Position numbers and translations under genes: made by a program. A stretch of DNA of 64,000 nt from Siderastrea siderea (Eukaryota > Cnidaria > Anthozoa > Scleractinia > Rhizangiidae), in assembly GCA_964030785.1 (NCBI GenBank), contig OZ034974.1, forward strand, positions 49,176,355 to 49,240,354, given 5' to 3'. Below the pieces are notes generated by a model that did no database searches, was not told the origin of the DNA, and saw nothing but the letters and a program-made list of their open reading frames with translations. Of this stretch, positions 42,551 to 52,000 are shown piece by piece. Within the stretch, counting starts at the first letter, position 1. Each line of letters starts with the position of its first letter.

Positions 42551-43420
42551 TAATAGTGCATTTATATAACACCAGGAGCTCCTGATAACACACACATCCA
42601 CTACGTGCTCGAGGCGCCTCACAAACCTTAGAAAGCAAATTAAAAAATAATATACTAAAGAATTACTCTCAATAAATTCATCAAAAAGAAAAGTTTTAAG
42701 TTTCCTCTTAAACATCGAAAGTGTGCTGGAATTTCGTACATTTAAACCTGGACTCTTCTTTGCAAAGACGTCACACAACAACTCTCCCCCTTCCACCCCA
42801 GACTTCCCTCCGACAATGGGGCAAGAGAGAACACCTTGGGTATCATTCTATTTCGAGGATGTTGCTACTGAAACGTTGGGTCGTGTCTTATACAAAAACT
42901 TGATGATAACTGTGAAGCGCATTAGTCTGTGTAGTAATGCATAAACCTTGATACGGATACTTGATGATGCAGTGGAGTGAGTCCGGGTCTATAGAGTGGA
43001 CGGGTTATCCTTCTGATTATCAGTTTCGCCCAGACTAGTACCCAGGTGTTCTCTTTCCGTTCACTCAACTTGGCGCGAAATTTCGTGACGTCAACGATGA
43101 CGTCATAAAACTCACGCCAAGTCGAGTGAGCGGGAAGAGATCACCTGGGTACTAGGCTACGTTTGGTCCCTTTTTACGCACGGTTACAGCTTACTTTAAG
43201 TACAATTGAAGTAGAGGTTCTTGTACATTCTAAACCGTTTGATTTTCTTTTTGTCTAGGTCACGGAGCAAACATACGAAATTCTAAAGGACAAGGGCTTC
43301 AAATTTATTTACCGCGGACCAGTGAAAGTTAAAGGAAAAGGACAGTTGGTGACATATTATCTAACAGGAAGAGAGGAAAAGAAAGATCACCTTCCCCTAC
43401 CAAATATGGTAGGATTTTGA
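21442..43420 (+). CDS. ADCY3: Transmembrane adenylyl cyclase, ADCY3-like (23 exons, complete)
   Basis: Membrane enzyme making cAMP from ATP, normally driven by Gs-type G proteins. Exons: 21442-22266, 30485-30634, 31054-31184, 31594-31705, 32649-32773, 32978-33139, 33348-33522, 33923-34084, 34460-34503, 35416-35469, 35567-35627, 35872-35969, 36513-36600, 37345-37461, 37833-37934, 38449-38624, 39543-39624, 39755-39916, 40524-40670, 41074-41166, 41842-41959, 42303-42427, 43259-43420. All junctions are in phase; 3471 nt, 1156 residues. Layout: cytosolic N-terminus, six TM segments (about 135-300), C1a (about 326-530), C1b, six TM segments, C2 (about 900-1150). The ADCY3 match rests on [49 protein letters not shown] and GFKFIYRGP. 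Catalytic residues kept: D374 and D418 (metals), K1005, D1081, N1088, R1092, K1128. The first ATG of the open frame is used as start. In vertebrates ADCY3 works in cilia. Confidence 0.95.
24930..25965 (-). repeat. 106-bp tandem repeat family, reverse-oriented array
   Basis: Units contain CTTTCATTTGAATGGTCACAC, 'TTTAGGATTTCATCCACAGAC', 'AGAACCACCTTG' and CAGCATAATAAACAGCACCA, with a 106-bp spacing (for example 25390 to 25496). The units diverge toward both ends, and a degraded copy lies at 26345-26425. Forward-oriented units occur at 29900-30400. Confidence 0.9.
25972..26340. mobile_element. CCGGTTGTTCAAA-family MITE with nested C-rich insertion
   Basis: Outer ends 'CCTGGTTGTTCAAAAAGCGG' and the TTTATCCACCTTAAGG(G)CC side belong to the family at 14749 and 39288. 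Between about 26005 and 26255 lies a C-rich block of CCCGCTTCCCG words that itself begins GGGGACAGGGGGG and ends CCCCCCTGTCCCC, an inverted pair, so it is likely a second insertion. Confidence 0.75.
26738..27025. mobile_element. Foldback MITE, 'GTTTGTTGCGCGTATTACC' family
   Basis: Left GTTTGTTGCGCGTATTACCA mirrors 'GGTAATACGCGCAACAAAC' on the right; the arms continue outward with CGTTGCAAGTTG/CAACTTGCAACG and AGGCCAAGTAAAC against GGTCACTTGGCC. The AT-rich centre is near 26890. Confidence 0.9.
29253..29371. mobile_element. Small hairpin MITE, about 120 bp
   Basis: 'AGTTTCATCAGGATACCCAA' against 'TTGGATACCTGATGAAACA', and CACCGAGAAGTGAGTT against AACCCACTTCGAGG. One stem with a loop near 29315. 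Confidence 0.85.
29900..30405 (+). repeat. 106-bp tandem repeat family, forward-oriented array
   Basis: GACCATTCA(A/T)ATGAAAGCTA recurs at 30131 and 30237, then a variant at 30341, with CTGTGGTGCTGTTTATTATG and ACAAGGTGGTTCTAACTTTT between. It ends about 80 bases before exon 2 of the cyclase gene. Confidence 0.9.
30485..33522 (+). CDS. ADCY3: ADCY3-like exons 2-7: TM6, signalling helix and C1a catalytic domain
   Basis: Exon 2 gives TM6 ([19 protein letters not shown]) and the coiled helix. Exon 3 gives [19 protein letters not shown]. Exon 4 gives [14 protein letters not shown] with metal Asp 374. Exon 5 gives [14 protein letters not shown] with metal Asp 418; the 44-residue spacing is the canonical one. 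Exon 6 gives [17 protein letters not shown] and '[14 protein letters not shown]'. Exon 7 gives [18 protein letters not shown] and IKTYLIV. C1a is therefore complete with no missing active-site residue. Intron 4 carries the longest CAT array of the window. Confidence 0.94.
32193..32385. repeat. Long (CAT)n array with a (CAG)n core
   Basis: About 190 bases of trinucleotide repeat in ADCY3-like intron 4, interrupted by seven CAG units and a few CTT/CAG variants. Long His, Ile, Met or Asp frames here are repeat artefacts. Confidence 0.98.
32455..32514. repeat. (CTT)n microsatellite
   Basis: About twenty CTT units, 70 bases after the CAT array in the same intron. Confidence 0.97.
33214..33276. 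repeat. (CTTC)n microsatellite
   Basis: Pyrimidine tetranucleotide run in ADCY3-like intron 6. Confidence 0.93.
33923..35627 (+). CDS. ADCY3: ADCY3-like exons 8-11: C1b linker
   Basis: A regulatory linker of about 110 residues between C1a and TM7. It contains RRTS at residues 577-580 and RRVS at 608-611, both matching the PKA consensus Arg-Arg-x-Ser, then an acidic Ser-rich run (EQEDSEKSD), [12 protein letters not shown] and [15 protein letters not shown], which leads into the second membrane block. Exons 9-11 are unusually small (44, 54 and 61 nt), and none has a length divisible by three on its own. Confidence 0.9.
34665..34805. repeat. 22-bp and (TTTCG)n tandem repeats
   Basis: CGCAAATTACAGATTTTCAT recurs with small changes, then TTTCG/TTTCA pentamers run to about 34792. 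Intron 9 of the ADCY3-like gene. Confidence 0.9.
34805..35225 (+). mobile_element. Retroelement-type tail, partly shared with 54105-54235
   Basis: ATACTTGAAATATCATTTTC through 'GTGTAAGCTAATACAGGTTG' matches a segment of the TIR element at 54081-54490. Farther right, ACTGATGATGATCGTTGAAC followed by GATCGAAACATG (about 35178-35210) has the form of the short terminal hairpin of Penelope-like elements. No coding part is seen. Confidence 0.5.
35872..39624 (+). CDS. ADCY3: ADCY3-like exons 12-17: TM7-TM12
   Basis: Hydrophobic segments: [17 protein letters not shown] (TM7), [19 protein letters not shown] (TM8), [16 protein letters not shown] (TM9), '[13 protein letters not shown]' and [14 protein letters not shown] (TM10, TM11), [13 protein letters not shown] (TM12). 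Two N-glycosylation sequons, NRS (exon 15) and NTT (junction of exons 16 and 17), fall in the loops predicted outside the cell, TM9-10 and TM11-12, as usual for membrane cyclases. Exon 13 follows a Penelope-type tail sequence in its upstream intron. Confidence 0.92.
36161..36480. mobile_element. Penelope-tail-like element with inverted ends
   Basis: 'GGTAAATTCTGATCGTCCGG' and GTGAGTGAAGTCCTG on the left are inverted relative to 'GGACTACACTCACCCGGCAA' and TATAATTTACCG on the right. Inside is GACGTTTCGACAACCTGAGC with TCATCATCAGAGTCAAG, a typical Penelope-like 3' signature. The following 'TATGATATGACTCCTGCATTC' belongs to the same family and runs almost into exon 13. Confidence 0.65.
37988..38120. 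repeat. Compound (CAT)(CAC)(TAC)(GTC) microsatellite
   Basis: Trinucleotide runs that change register along the block, in ADCY3-like intron 15. Confidence 0.96.
38890..38941. repeat. (GA)n microsatellite
   Basis: About 26 GA units in ADCY3-like intron 16. Confidence 0.98.
39288..39413. mobile_element. CCGGTTGTTCAAA-family MITE
   Basis: CCAGTTCTTCAAAAGTTG mirrors CAACTTTTGAACAACTGG, with ATAGCGCTATCCA and TTATCCACTGGATAG in both arms. Lies about 130 bases before exon 17. Confidence 0.92.
39755..43420 (+). CDS. ADCY3: ADCY3-like exons 18-23: C2 catalytic domain
   Basis: Exon 18 gives [15 protein letters not shown]; exon 19 gives [19 protein letters not shown] and '[14 protein letters not shown]' (Gs-binding face); exon 20 gives [17 protein letters not shown]; exon 22 gives [19 protein letters not shown] and [11 protein letters not shown]; exon 23 gives [14 protein letters not shown] and the stop at 43418-43420. 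C2 lacks metal aspartates, as expected, and keeps the adenine-, ribose- and phosphate-contact residues. Lys 1008 replaces the usual Gly beside Ser 1009 of the forskolin pocket. Exon 21 may start at 41842 or six bases later (TCTCAG|GTT); both keep the frame. Confidence 0.93.
39945..40470 (-). repeat. 106-bp tandem repeat family, third array, with nested insertion
   Basis: Reverse-oriented units with CAGCACCACAGAAAAGTACTG and CTTTCATTTGAATGGTCATA in intron 18. A separate element, about 40021-40135 (GGGCGCCAAAAAAAAATTA to TTATCGCAGGCTAG), interrupts the array. Confidence 0.88.
41385..41525. repeat. Degenerate ACTTACGATA decamer repeat
   Basis: About a dozen variants of ACTTACGATA, ACTTGTGATA and ACTTGAGATG in a row in ADCY3-like intron 20. 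Confidence 0.85.
42509..42546. repeat. (ATA)n microsatellite
   Basis: Trinucleotide run in ADCY3-like intron 22. Confidence 0.95.
43030..43166. mobile_element. Hairpin MITE, 'TAGTACCCAGGTG' family
   Basis: CAGACTAGTACCCAGGTG and CACTCAACTTGGCGCG mirror 'CGCCAAGTCGAGTGAGCGGG' and CACCTGGGTACTAGGCT. The loop carries two TGACGTCA-like words. Intron 22 of the cyclase gene. Confidence 0.9.
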
Positions 43421-43584
43421 GGAGGCTATCACATAACTCACTCAAAGTCATCTGTCCCAAATTCAACCGCGTTGCGTGATACCTTATTCTAGAAAATTTC
43501 CGCGACGTAAAATATTTGCGTTTTAATTGATTTAGAACGTCAAAATTAAATGACTTCTTCCATGAAGTCGGTTTTTTGTTAGGT

Positions 43585-43601
43585 AATAAACTGGTAATAA
43601 A
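43585..43601 (+). terminator. Candidate poly(A) signals of the ADCY3-like gene
   Basis: Two overlapping-range AATAAA hexamers (43585 and 43596) about 170 bases after the stop codon, in AT-rich sequence. Confidence 0.4.
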
Positions 43602-44405
43602 ATTAACGGTCGCAAAAAAAATTGATAAAAGTAATAGTAAAAAAATATATGTAAAACGCCCTTTAAGAGAGCGGAATTAAATTGTCGCGAACATTTTCGA
43701 CTATAAGGTAAACTATACTTTTGATAACTGTATATAGTAATCCAAGCTACCTCGACTGGACAGAGGAAAATAGAAGTTCATTAGACAATTGTTAATATGA
43801 GTAGAATATTTTGTATATGATGGGTTTCTACGACTGAAGCGCGCTGTGCGCCCTCAGTTCTTTATGTAATAGCAAATTGACTATAACAAGAATACGTGGT
43901 TTGTCTGTTTTTGTACACAATAAGAACAGTAGACCTTTGTCCTAAGGTTTAAAAGTCGAGCGAGAAACAAAACATGCGTTCGCGCAAGAATTTAACCTGC
44001 GATCAGGCCGAAGTTTAGCATCGCTCTCATATTCTCTTACGTTGGACGCTCACTAAAATTGAACACCGCGCGAAAACTGGACGCGTCCATGAAGACTTGC
44101 AAGATAAGACCTCGGTCACACAGAATCAACATCACCCAACCTTGTTTGGAGATTTCAGTATAGAGCCGGAAACCAAATTTTCCGGTACCGATGTGAGACG
44201 AGTTTCCGCGCGACGCGCTCGCGAGTTCTGGTTCTTTCTTGACTATACTTAAGAACAAAGGGGGCTGATCTGACTCTCTGTAATATAATAAAAATATGTC
44301 CAATAAAACGGAAATAGAGATGTAATAAACTGCGTGCCAAGACTGTTCACTTTCGTGATTACGTTAAGAGGGTAAATTGCCCATAAAGTGATGATTTTTC
44401 TTTAG

Positions 44406-44566
<161 letters not shown>

Positions 44567-44587
44567 GGACAGGAAAATAGATGCAGC

Positions 44588-45715
44588 CCCTCAAGGAGGC
44601 TCACAACAGTTTTTTTTACCTTGGAGTGTATCTTTTAAAATCAAAATTTCGCATAGAAGATAAACTTCGATTTCCTTGATACTACACCAGCTTTTCAACA
44701 TATGACCAATGTTTATTTTCTCATTGGTTTCCTAGCAACAGCTGTCACCATAGTAACGGTAATGGACAACCCCTCATTTTAAATAATGTCGAATATCTTG
44801 AAAACTAGTCTGACACTTTATGACGAAACTTGAACTATTTGAACTACTCAACCTACACAACTTGTGTGCGAAATTAGAGAAAAATCTGTATGAGCGTTTT
44901 CAAGTAAATCATGATTCATATTTTACGGTTTGATTTTGGTCATTCCTGCAATTTTCTCCAATATTTCAAGAAAGATAAAACTTAACACTTTTTCTTTTCA
45001 GTTTAAAGATCTTTTATGATAGCAAAACATTCTTAATCTACATTGAGCTTCCTAGGTGGCTGCAATTTTAAGATATTTATATTTAAAAACTGCTAAAATG
45101 CAGGACAAATCAGTCCAAAAGTTCCTAATTTGCATAAATAGAAATATTTCTGAACTGCCCGTTAAAATAATGATTCTTTTTGATGTTCCAGCAAGTTTTA
45201 GGCTGAATAAACATTCAGCTGTTATTAGAGAAGAAGGCTGAATCTCGGTCAGGTTTCAGTCGTTATTAACTTACAACGAGCAACAGTTTTATTTTGTTTT
45301 TCCTGGTCTATTTCACGGTTATTCATGTCCAATGAATACACGCTGCGCTTGTGTCCTCTCGTGCAAAAATCAGCCAGTAAAAAATGAATCATGATTTACT
45401 TGAAAACGCTCTTACAGATTTTTCCCTAATTTGACATACAAGTTGTGTAGGTTGAGTAGTTCAAATAATTCCAGTTTCGTCATAAAGTGTCTAACTAGTT
45501 TTCGAGATATTCGACATCATTTAAAATGAGGGGTTGTCCATTACCATTGCTATGGTGACAGCTGTTGCTAGGAAACCAGTGAGAAAATAAACTTTGGTCA
45601 TATGCTGAAAAGGTGGTATAGTATCAAGGAAATGGAAGTTTATCTTCTACGCTAAATTTTGATTTCAAAGGATACACTCTCAGACCAAAAAACTTTTAGG
45701 AGCCTCCTTAAGGTA
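44588..45715. mobile_element. 1.1-kb foldback element with 330-bp inverted arms
   Basis: The left arm (about 44588-44935) and right arm (about 45385-45715) match closely as inverted copies: 'CTCAAGGAGGCTC' against GGAGCCTCCTTAAGG at the tips, then GACAACCCCTCATTTTAAA against 'TTTAAAATGAGGGGTTGTCC', and 'CAAGTAAATCATGATTCAT' against 'ATGAATCATGATTTACTTG'. The 450-bp centre holds a short open frame without known domain. Confidence 0.95.
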
Positions 45716-45768
45716 GCACGATCCTATTTATTGGTTGGTTGCATTTTTGTATTGCGCTTTTCAGCTTT

Positions 45769-46030
45769 CCAACCATTCGCCTTTCAACTGTATTAAAAAC
45801 CCTTGTGCTTTCATACAAATATATTCAAGATCTCTGGCTCTGCTTTCACGTTCCCCACGGGCCAAATTAATGCATATATCATTTTGATAGAAAAGTATAT
45901 TTCTCGTTATCCCCAACTGGCAAACTCCCGTGAGGAATGTGAAAGCACAGCTGAAGATTTTGAATACATGTATATTATCAAGCACAAGAGTTTTCATTGT
46001 ATATGAAAGTGGGTGGTTAGAAGAACTGGA
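45769..46030. mobile_element. Foldback MITE, about 260 bp
   Basis: TTCCAACCATTCGCC and 'CCCTTGTGCTTTCATAC' mirror CAAGCACAAGAG and the GGTGGTTAGAAG side. 'CTCTGCTTTCACGTTCCCCA' mirrors GAGGAATGTGAAAGCACAG. The loop is near 45885. Confidence 0.8.
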
Positions 46031-49000
46031 ATTGGCATCTTCATTTCTCCTCAGAAGTGGAACCTTCGTTGCTGAAAACCGGTAAGAGTTTTCTGTAGAT
46101 GCTGTATTTTGTCATGCTAAGAGTTTTCTGGAAAATAAAGAGGAAAATCCGTCAGATAGAAACAATATATTTCATTTCGTCCCTCATGCAGCATAAGACT
46201 CTTCTTCTTGTAGCTCAGACTGTATTTGACGTAGGCTTCTGATTACTGAGTTTTTTTTAAAGCTTTGGGTAACATTTCACATGGAGAATATTCTGGCTGC
46301 ATTCTTCGGCTATTTGTGCATCAACTAAGGCAAACGCGTTAGCATAGCATTTTGTGCAGCACGTTGCATTTTCATGGTTGTCGTGAAATTTGCAGATGAA
46401 AAACTTGTGAACTACGAAGCTTATTTGACGATGTTAGGAGAAAACTGAATCTGCCGCAGGATTTTAAAATTATTTACATTTCTTGCAAAAATGAGGTTTT
46501 AAGTGGGTATATGTTGATATCTCAGAAGTTTTTAACTTTTAATTCCACAAAAAGATTAACAACACTTTCTTAATATTCCAACTTTCTTCATTTACGATAC
46601 CAACAACAATATGAATTGGTGAAATCTTCCCTGCTGAAAGAGCAATAGAAAAATCTAACTCACACGCCAATAAGTGGGTTCAGGCCATCTTAAACCTATT
46701 CTGCCAGGACTTTTTTGAGTTTCTGAGCCTGGGGGGGGGGGGGGGGGCACAAAGTGACTCCCCTATAGATTTCGAGAAGTATTAAAGCTCTTGCGATGAA
46801 ACTTGACACGGTTTTTAGCACGTCATTAGCTTAACAGATTGGGCTTATGACGTGTCAATTATGACTTGTCGTGACGTCACAATAATGTCAGAAGCCCACC
46901 ATTTTGAATTTGAGGCCGCCATCTTGAATCCCAAGCCTGCAGTCATACAGCTGACCATGACGTCACCAAAAACGTGATTTTGTTCTAAGCACACAAAAGT
47001 TAAAAAATATCTTCTCAGCTTACAAACGAAGGGGAAAAAATGAAAAAAGACTGAAAAAAGACAGAAAATAGTCAAAATACACTTCTGAGTACACGGTTGC
47101 CATGGAAACGTCAGTCATCATAGACACGTCATTGACACATTAAAATTTTCTCTGATAAATTTTAGTAAAAGTCACGAGATTTGGTGATTATTCGTCTAGC
47201 TATTTAAGAGTTATAATTCGTTAAAGTCAGCGCGGGCAAATTGTGCCCCCTGGATCATGTGTGATCATGCGCACTATAGGTACCATCGACCGATACTATC
47301 GGCCGACATGTCGACCGACACTCCCTCGGTACCCTCACATTGTAAATATTACTTAAACAATTGTTCTTGTAAGTAAGATAATCTTTACTTCTCCTTCTTT
47401 CCTTCTCTTTATGTGCCCAACCCCCGCGGTTCACCCCGCCTCGATGGAATCTTCCTTATACGCTTAAGAGCCCCTGAGCTTATTTCAATGGTTTCTTGGT
47501 CATCTTGTTCAATCCAAAGATAACGATAATTTGATTTAATAAAATATCAAAGAGCTTGTGTTTCAACTTGTTTCGGAAAGCATGTTTTTAGCCAGGGGTA
47601 AGGAATTCCAGATGAAGTCACGTGACAAGCCGAGTACGCAAACGCTCAGCTCGTGTTTCAACAGCTGTTTCTGTTTGTCCACACCTTTTAGGAGTATTAT
47701 GGTAACAAAGAAAGAACGTTTTCTATTTCATTGATAAAATAAAACTAAGTTACAAAATATAAGAATTTTCCGTCTCCAAAGAGTTATGATAAACGGCTTT
47801 CAACGCGAATCACAGCGGCTGTAGTATCTTGTTCATTCCATAAGTACTTCCTCGTTCCCAGGGTCCTCGTGGAGACAGGATGTATATTGCAAACCCATCT
47901 ATTTTTTCCTCTAAATATTGAACCCAAAGAGAGCTGAAAGAGAGCTACGCTAATTGATAAATTATGCTCCTAAACTGGTTTATCGGTATCCGGTCAGTAG
48001 TGCTCATAAAATCTGTTTTTATTTATTTATTTTTATTTCAACAATATTTAGACAGAGGTGCCCAGTTCAGCGAGGCTGGTTTTTGTTTTTATTCTCGTAA
48101 TTCTGCTCGGATGTAGCGCTCGTATTATGCTCAGTAAAACTGGTTGACTTTATTCACACTGATCAGCCAAATTTTAGTGAAAGCGAACTTGTTTTTATAT
48201 TTTTGATTAGAGTACTGTAATTGCTGGACTTGTTTTTCTTCACTTTAATTTATCAGTACTTTTCTCACTATTTTTCATTTGTGTTCATTATTTTTTCGCT
48301 GATATCCTCTTATCTTTCACAAACAGGTAACCATGGGTTCAACTCCCGAAATGAGAGAGGGGAAATTTTTTTGCTGAAAGGCCGTGCTGGTTAGTTGAGC
48401 TATAAGCTCAAGCAAAAACGGGAAATAGATTTGCAGTTTAGAGAGAAATAAAGACGAAACTTGCGGAACTTTTACAGGAATATGTTTATATCAAACTGCA
48501 TCATTACAACACCCGGAATTGCGGCAACGGCTCTAGTCACGTCATATGCTTACAGCATTCCGCAAATACCTTACGATTTTCGTGTCACACTGCATGCAAT
48601 CGTTTTATTTTATAAGATTTTAAGTTTTCGACGAAAATTGACTCGGGAGAAGTTATTCCCCTCCCCAAACTTCCCTTTGAGGCTCTACCTGTGGAGGAGA
48701 TGTCTTAAGTCTTTAGCGCGTCGCCTGTAACCTAGCAATTTCCGAAGATTACCGACAGTTTCCGAAGATAAGCGATAATGCGCGCGCGCAATTCGACCGA
48801 ATAGTGTAAATGTATTATCATAAATGCAAACTCTACCTTCGGAATTGTGTTGTGGTTTTACAAGTATTTTTTGTTGGGCATGGAGAGAAATTTTTAAAGG
48901 ATGAATGGAATATTACTATGGAAGTGGAAGCGCAGAAAGCCGAGCGTAAATTTATATAGCAGTTTGCAGTCTTCTGTGATCTTCACTCGCTGTTTGGCGT

Positions 49001-49085
49001 GGAATTGTTATCACTCCTCGCCCGGTTTGTGGCGAATCCTCAAGTGAAATTTCACGCAAGGCTTCTTTGACCGCTTTCGCTTGAA

Positions 49086-52000
49086 ATGCGAAAGATGGCC
49101 GGTTTTTTTGGTGTTCCTGCTTCTCCTCCGCCTCCTGATCTCTCGAATTTGACGGAGGAGGAAAAGCAGATAATACAGTCTGTCTTGGAGCGACAGAAAC
49201 AAATGGAAGACGAAACGAATCAGCTGCAACGGTGAGCATTTCTTGTGTGTGTTTATAACGCCATGATGGCGTTAGCTCGCACAGATCGTTCTTTGCGTGC
49301 TTAATTCATCTGTGTTTTGAATTCTCGTCGATTGAAAATAATGGTCGCTCCTAAAGCATTGTGTTAGCGGATTATAACGAGCTCGCTTCTGTTTTGCTTA
49401 TTTTTACGCTTGAGTGGAAATCAACAAGTTTGTGCCTTCGATTGCAGAAACCTTCAAAAGGAAGTCGAGAGTTATCAGAGCAAAGTTGAAAGAAAAACTG
49501 GACAATCGGTTAATTCAAGGGAGGAGAATGTCTGCGAAATTTGCCACAAGACAAAATTTACAGATGGAACGGGAAAAGAGTGCAAGTATTGCAAACTCAA
49601 AGTTTGCGCGCGATGCGGTGTTCAAGTCACTATACCTGGATCGAAACAGGTGAATTTTTGCAAATTCTTTGAACGTTTTCTATACGGAAAAAATGTATAA
49701 AGATACTATTGTTACTTTTATCCGTCGTTCTTATGATTTCTTATTTTTAAGACTTTTTTTTGAGCCCATAGACTCGTTTATTATGGTTTCAGAATAAAAT
49801 CCGGCCAGCACCAATACAATTATACTTATAAAATTGAAAAAACTAACTTTTTTCTTCATTATTTTTCTCCTCCTTTATGGATTCGCTGACAATTCATTGC
49901 ACTGAAATCGCTACAGGCTTCGGTAAGTCAAAATATAATTTTTATCTTTTATTTTTACACCTTAACATCTTAGTTCAAGGCTTGAGATCTTGAAAACCAT
50001 TTGCTTAGAATGGGTTTCTCTGGCATTGATAGTAAACACCAATGTTGACAACTAAAGCTTTTGCTCATGTATTTTTAAAAGCATCCACTTTGTCGATTTA
50101 GCTGCATTAGAATTTCTTATTCAGTCAGCGTTGAACAATTTTATCGTGGCGAGAGATCGGTGATTTACTCTTGGCGGCTTAAACTTGAAGACAATTTGCA
50201 ATTATTACTCCCTAGTAAATTTTGTCCGTGGGAATTTTAGGTCTAGTATAGAGTTTGTCTGGTGTGACACAGGAAAATCTTGGACAAGTATTGTATTTCA
50301 ACTTATTTATAATTTTGCGTCGCCGATTAAGTTTTATAAATATGAGAATTTTAAGGCGTTTTAGTGAATCCCCCTGCAAGCAACTGAATATATACTTTAA
50401 TACTTTATTTCCCCTTTTTCGGAAGGAGTGGGCTTTGCTTTAATAATTTGAAACCGATTTTCCCTGTAGCAATTTAAACTGTCTACAGTGGCAGACGCCA
50501 GTTTGTAACACAGGTGAATTTTTTTTAACCCACCCAGTTTTGTCTTGGCAAACAAACTGTCTTGTAAAACCTACCCAAAATTTTGAATTCTTTTAAATTT
50601 GCTTAAAACTAGAATTTTATTTGGCCCAGTGTTTTGGTGTTGAACCTGTCTGAGATATGTAAAAGTCTCATTTTTTCCGTTTGGTATTTATTTTTTATCA
50701 AAAACATCCCATGCAGTTGATGCATTATATTTGAAGAGCTTACACTATGTAAATACATGCTACATTTAGTGATTTCCTATTTGCCTCATTTCATGTCTTG
50801 ATTTGAAACAACTGCGCTGCACTACTCCGTAGTAAATTAAAAACTTTTTTATGTACATCACAATTATTTCTTTTGGTTCTGGAAATATCTTGAACATACA
50901 AATTATGATATAAGTGAGATCAATATGCATATTTTTTCAAATTACAATATTCAATATGAGTGCTTTTTGCAATGTAATATTTCTAGCTGGTAACCTTTTT
51001 AGCTTAATAGTTTAAATTTCTTTTTTTGAGAGCTGACAGAATTTTTTTTGTCTATTGAAGAAAATATGCTAACAAATACTGTATTTATTTCTTATCATTG
51101 ATAATTCAATGTAGCGAACAAAACCAAATCTTTTGGTTTTATTATTTGTCGCCTTAACCACAGGGTTATTTCCTTTTCTTAACCTTTTCAGTGACAATTA
51201 CAATAACACAAATTTAAACTTTTATGAGATTGTATAAATTAAATAAAACCTTTTTCAGTTTCTTTTCCATATAACCATCAGTTGTGTTGAAACTTTAGAA
51301 GTCACTTCTTATAGATCTAAGAAAAGGAACAATCACAGCAGACGAAATGAATGAAAAAAGCACTCATAAAAGATAAATCTTATGCACCAATCCTTATTCC
51401 TCAAGATTTTTCCACAAAATTTAGCCACTGTCATTGAATACTGTGTTGTACATCTTGAAATTGATTAAGAAAATTAACGAAAGCTTATCTTGTCAAATCA
51501 CAAAATTGTTGAAGTTCAGAGTTTCCGACCATTCAGTTGTAAAATTAATGCCAAGAGATATCTCACGTGAGCTGATTAAAAATTCTCAGAAACCCAAATA
51601 TTAATTATGGGCTGAAGGGACATCGGTAATGGGGAAAAAGTTATTTTCTAGAATGCTTTCAAAATTTACTTTCTCTCATTTGCATTATGAATGAGTTATG
51701 ATTAAAATCCGAACATTGATAAAGTCAAATTGTTGAATAACAACACTGAGCTAAGGAGGGTCATTCCACCTTTTCACCTGATAACTTAGTTTGATGTCAA
51801 AGCGGTTTACTTGAAGGAGAGAATAAATACTTAATATTAAGCCAGCTTTACTTATGGACACAAGTAATTTGCCAGAGAATTCTTATTCATGATACTGGGC
51901 AGAAATTTTTGTTATAACTTAAAACAGAAGTCTTGTTTCATCTTTGTTTCCTCTCAAGTGTAGTTGCAACACACCTGTGGGCTTTCACTTGACGTTAATT

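Noticed and set aside
42299..42796. 165-residue open frame on the minus strand
   Set aside because: It is antisense to cyclase exon 22 and an ATA microsatellite; no domain.
46731..46748. 18-base G run as a functional G-quadruplex
   Set aside because: A homopolymer run is also a common assembly or sequencing ambiguity; nothing nearby supports a role.
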